Source: Hemicentrotus pulcherrimus (Eukaryota > Echinodermata > Echinoidea > Camarodonta > Strongylocentrotidae). From it: 20,685 bases of DNA. The stretch is taken from assembly GCA_003118195.1 (NCBI GenBank), contig BEXV01000008.1, forward strand, positions 35,500-56,184. The letters run 5' to 3'. Of the stretch, positions 19,014 to 20,685 are shown in pieces; within the stretch, counting starts at the first letter, position 1, and every line of letters begins with the position of its first letter. The position numbers and the translations under genes are program-made. Under the pieces are notes generated by a model. It did no database searches and had not been told where the DNA came from. It saw only the letters and a program-made list of their open reading frames with translations.

Positions 19014-20570
19014 ATGAGAGAACAGCATTAAATCACCATAACGTCTCAATCCCCCTGAATTGTTTTGTGTGAGATTGTGGCTGTGGATTGGCAATTGCCA
19101 CAAGCATCAGTATGTGTTAATATTGAAATTATTACGTCGATTATCACAAATTGGCTGAATGTAATTGAATTGTGCAAGGCGATACTCAAAGCGAGTTGTG
19201 TAAAATAATATTAAAGGCACTACTTTGAAAGGGCGTGAAAAAAGTTTCAATGTGCACACATTTTTCTTAAGGTGTAAAGACAATAATCACTGACAGTTTT
19301 TAATAAGATGATTAACGTTTTGTATAGAAAAACTCATGTTCACAAATGAAAAAAATTATCATCATTTCTCGAGGAGAAATTGAAAAAAGTCGTCAAACTA
19401 CATTATTTTATAATCTGTTTTCGAAAAACTTGTTGACTGATGTTCCAACGTGAATTTGCAAAATTTGAATTGCAGTACAAACTGTATGTATAAAGTAATT
19501 TCGGTTGGGGATAATTGTAGCTGACTAACTGCAATGAAAATCAAATGGAATTCCTCTCCTTCTTATCTATTTGAACTGTAAAGAGTGTGTATTCTTCTAT
19601 CTTCTATGCCTAAAGTTATTCGATCCAGTAAAGAGTTTCTAGTAAAGAGTTTGAGATCAATACAAATTTTATCAATAATGAATCATTTTCTGGATCTTCA
19701 AATTGAAATTTTCCTTAAACTTACAGATTTTCAAATTTTTCATTTTGCTGTTGGTACATACATTTTTTCAAACCCTGTCTTAAACTTACTAAGGAAACAA
19801 TGATACTCAAACTGTCTTAGGTAAACCAGGATCTCATGAGTTTATCCATGTATTTGTATTTTCATTGTTTTAAAAGATTGAGAAGATTATGATTAATGTG
19901 ACATCTATGACATGGTTCAATTCAATATTTTAACATGGTTATGAAAGAAAAAAACCTTACACTTTGAGCAAAGTAACCATCCCTTAGAAATGGGAGAAAA
20001 TGTTGAATTGTAATAAGAATACATAAGCAGTAGACAGCATAGACCAATTCATTTCATCTGACCTATACTTTGAAGCTGTTAGTCGATTATACGGATGGAG
20101 GTAGCCTTTTTGTTGCATATTACGAATATCGAATTATGCATATCAAATGACTGTCAAAATACGTTAAGTAAACGTGTATACTCGTTTTATACAAGTTCAC
20201 TTTGAGGAAGAAGTACACTATAAAGAATAGCGCATATAATATTTCAGCTATTTGTGTATATAGAAGAATCCCTGATGTGAGTTAAACCTAGTATGATAAT
20301 TGAACATTACCACTGAGTCACTCTGGAATTATTATGCAACATCAATAGAGTTCAACGTCGTGTAGAATCAGGGACATGGTAGATCAAGCATAAATTATAA
20401 AATGATTTGTGCAGACTGAAAGCGAGAGAATGAGACGAGAAAGATATTAATCCAGAAGAAGACTGTAAGAGAAAAGGAGAAAATATTACCGAAAAATAAC
20501 AAAGAAGGAGGAAACGATTTATGTTGATTAACTAAAGTAATTAAGGAAGTATGAAATAAGAGAACGAAAG
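19014..20570. other. Intergenic DNA, no gene seen
   Basis: AT-rich with only short frames (the longest is 72 codons at 19585-19803, not starting with ATG, no domain). A mildly purine-rich stretch runs from about 20410 to 20520. Nothing else stands out. Confidence 0.6.
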
Positions 20571-20685
20571 CAGGGGCGGGTCCAGTATTTTTCAGGGCTG
20601 AAATGTTTTCCTCGACATAACATTTTCCCGGGGATGTGATTTCGGGAATCGTGCCAGACCTGCCAGATAAGGGAGAGAGGGGGGG
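20571..20685. mobile_element. Probable transposon or MITE edge, cut by the window end
   Basis: GCAGGGGCGGGTCCAGTATT followed by TTTCAGGGCTG has the look of the CAGGGGCGG-TCCAG words found at ends of DNA-transposon and MITE families in many invertebrates. The stretch is GC-richer than its left neighbour and ends in GGGAGAGAGGGGGGG at the window edge. No partner terminus is visible, so the family is unassigned. Confidence 0.35.

Noticed and set aside
1..20685. CRISPR array, operon or phage/prokaryotic content
   Set aside because: No spaced direct repeats, no dense ORFs, and a spliced metazoan homeobox gene is present.

Overview
This is a piece of an AT-rich animal nuclear genome. It has intron-scale non-coding DNA, GT-AG splicing, many microsatellites, tRNA-derived SINEs and one assembly N. 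Nothing looks prokaryotic, organellar or viral. The protein and the SINE style fit an invertebrate deuterostome, most likely an echinoderm such as a sea urchin. That assignment is an inference from the sequence and was not checked by a search.

One gene is certain. The minus strand carries the first coding exon (15422 down to 14605) of a SIX-class homeobox gene of the Six4/5 subfamily. This single exon holds the start codon in a strong context, a 92-residue Ser/Thr/Gly-rich N-terminus, the whole SIX protein-protein domain and the whole homeodomain. It ends at a consensus GTAAGT donor. The later exons, which carry the C-terminal region in this subfamily, were not found in the 14.6 kb that follows. 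Intron 1 therefore probably runs past the left edge of the window.

Layout from left to right: (i) 1-14604 is the presumed intron 1. It holds a 110-bp dispersed repeat copy at the very edge, two tRNA-derived SINEs (about 2268-2531 on plus; about 11251-11377 on minus with its B-box region deleted), a decayed copy of a coding-like repeat (4446-4652), microsatellites, and a GC-richer patch with a perfect DR1 nuclear-receptor site and an everted half-site pair (8646-8698). (ii) 14605-15422 is the Six4/5 exon. (iii) 15423 to about 15900 is the probable 5' UTR and promoter area. It is GC/CpG-richer, with a possible 15-codon upstream ORF and two YY1-like ATGGCTGCC motifs. (iv) 16254-16759 holds two further repeat copies facing each other: the inverted partner of the left-edge repeat, and an intact 94-codon version of the coding-like repeat. 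(v) 16760-20685 is upstream intergenic DNA with long purine-rich microsatellites, a 50-bp tandem duplication around the N, and a probable transposon edge at the right end.

The strongest unexplained signal is the four-copy repeat family (1-110 minus, 4446-4652 plus, 16324-16433 plus, 16509-16708 minus) that brackets the Six4/5 exon. All four copies share a core encoding LK-x-x-(V)E-(F/L)-W. I do not recognise the protein.
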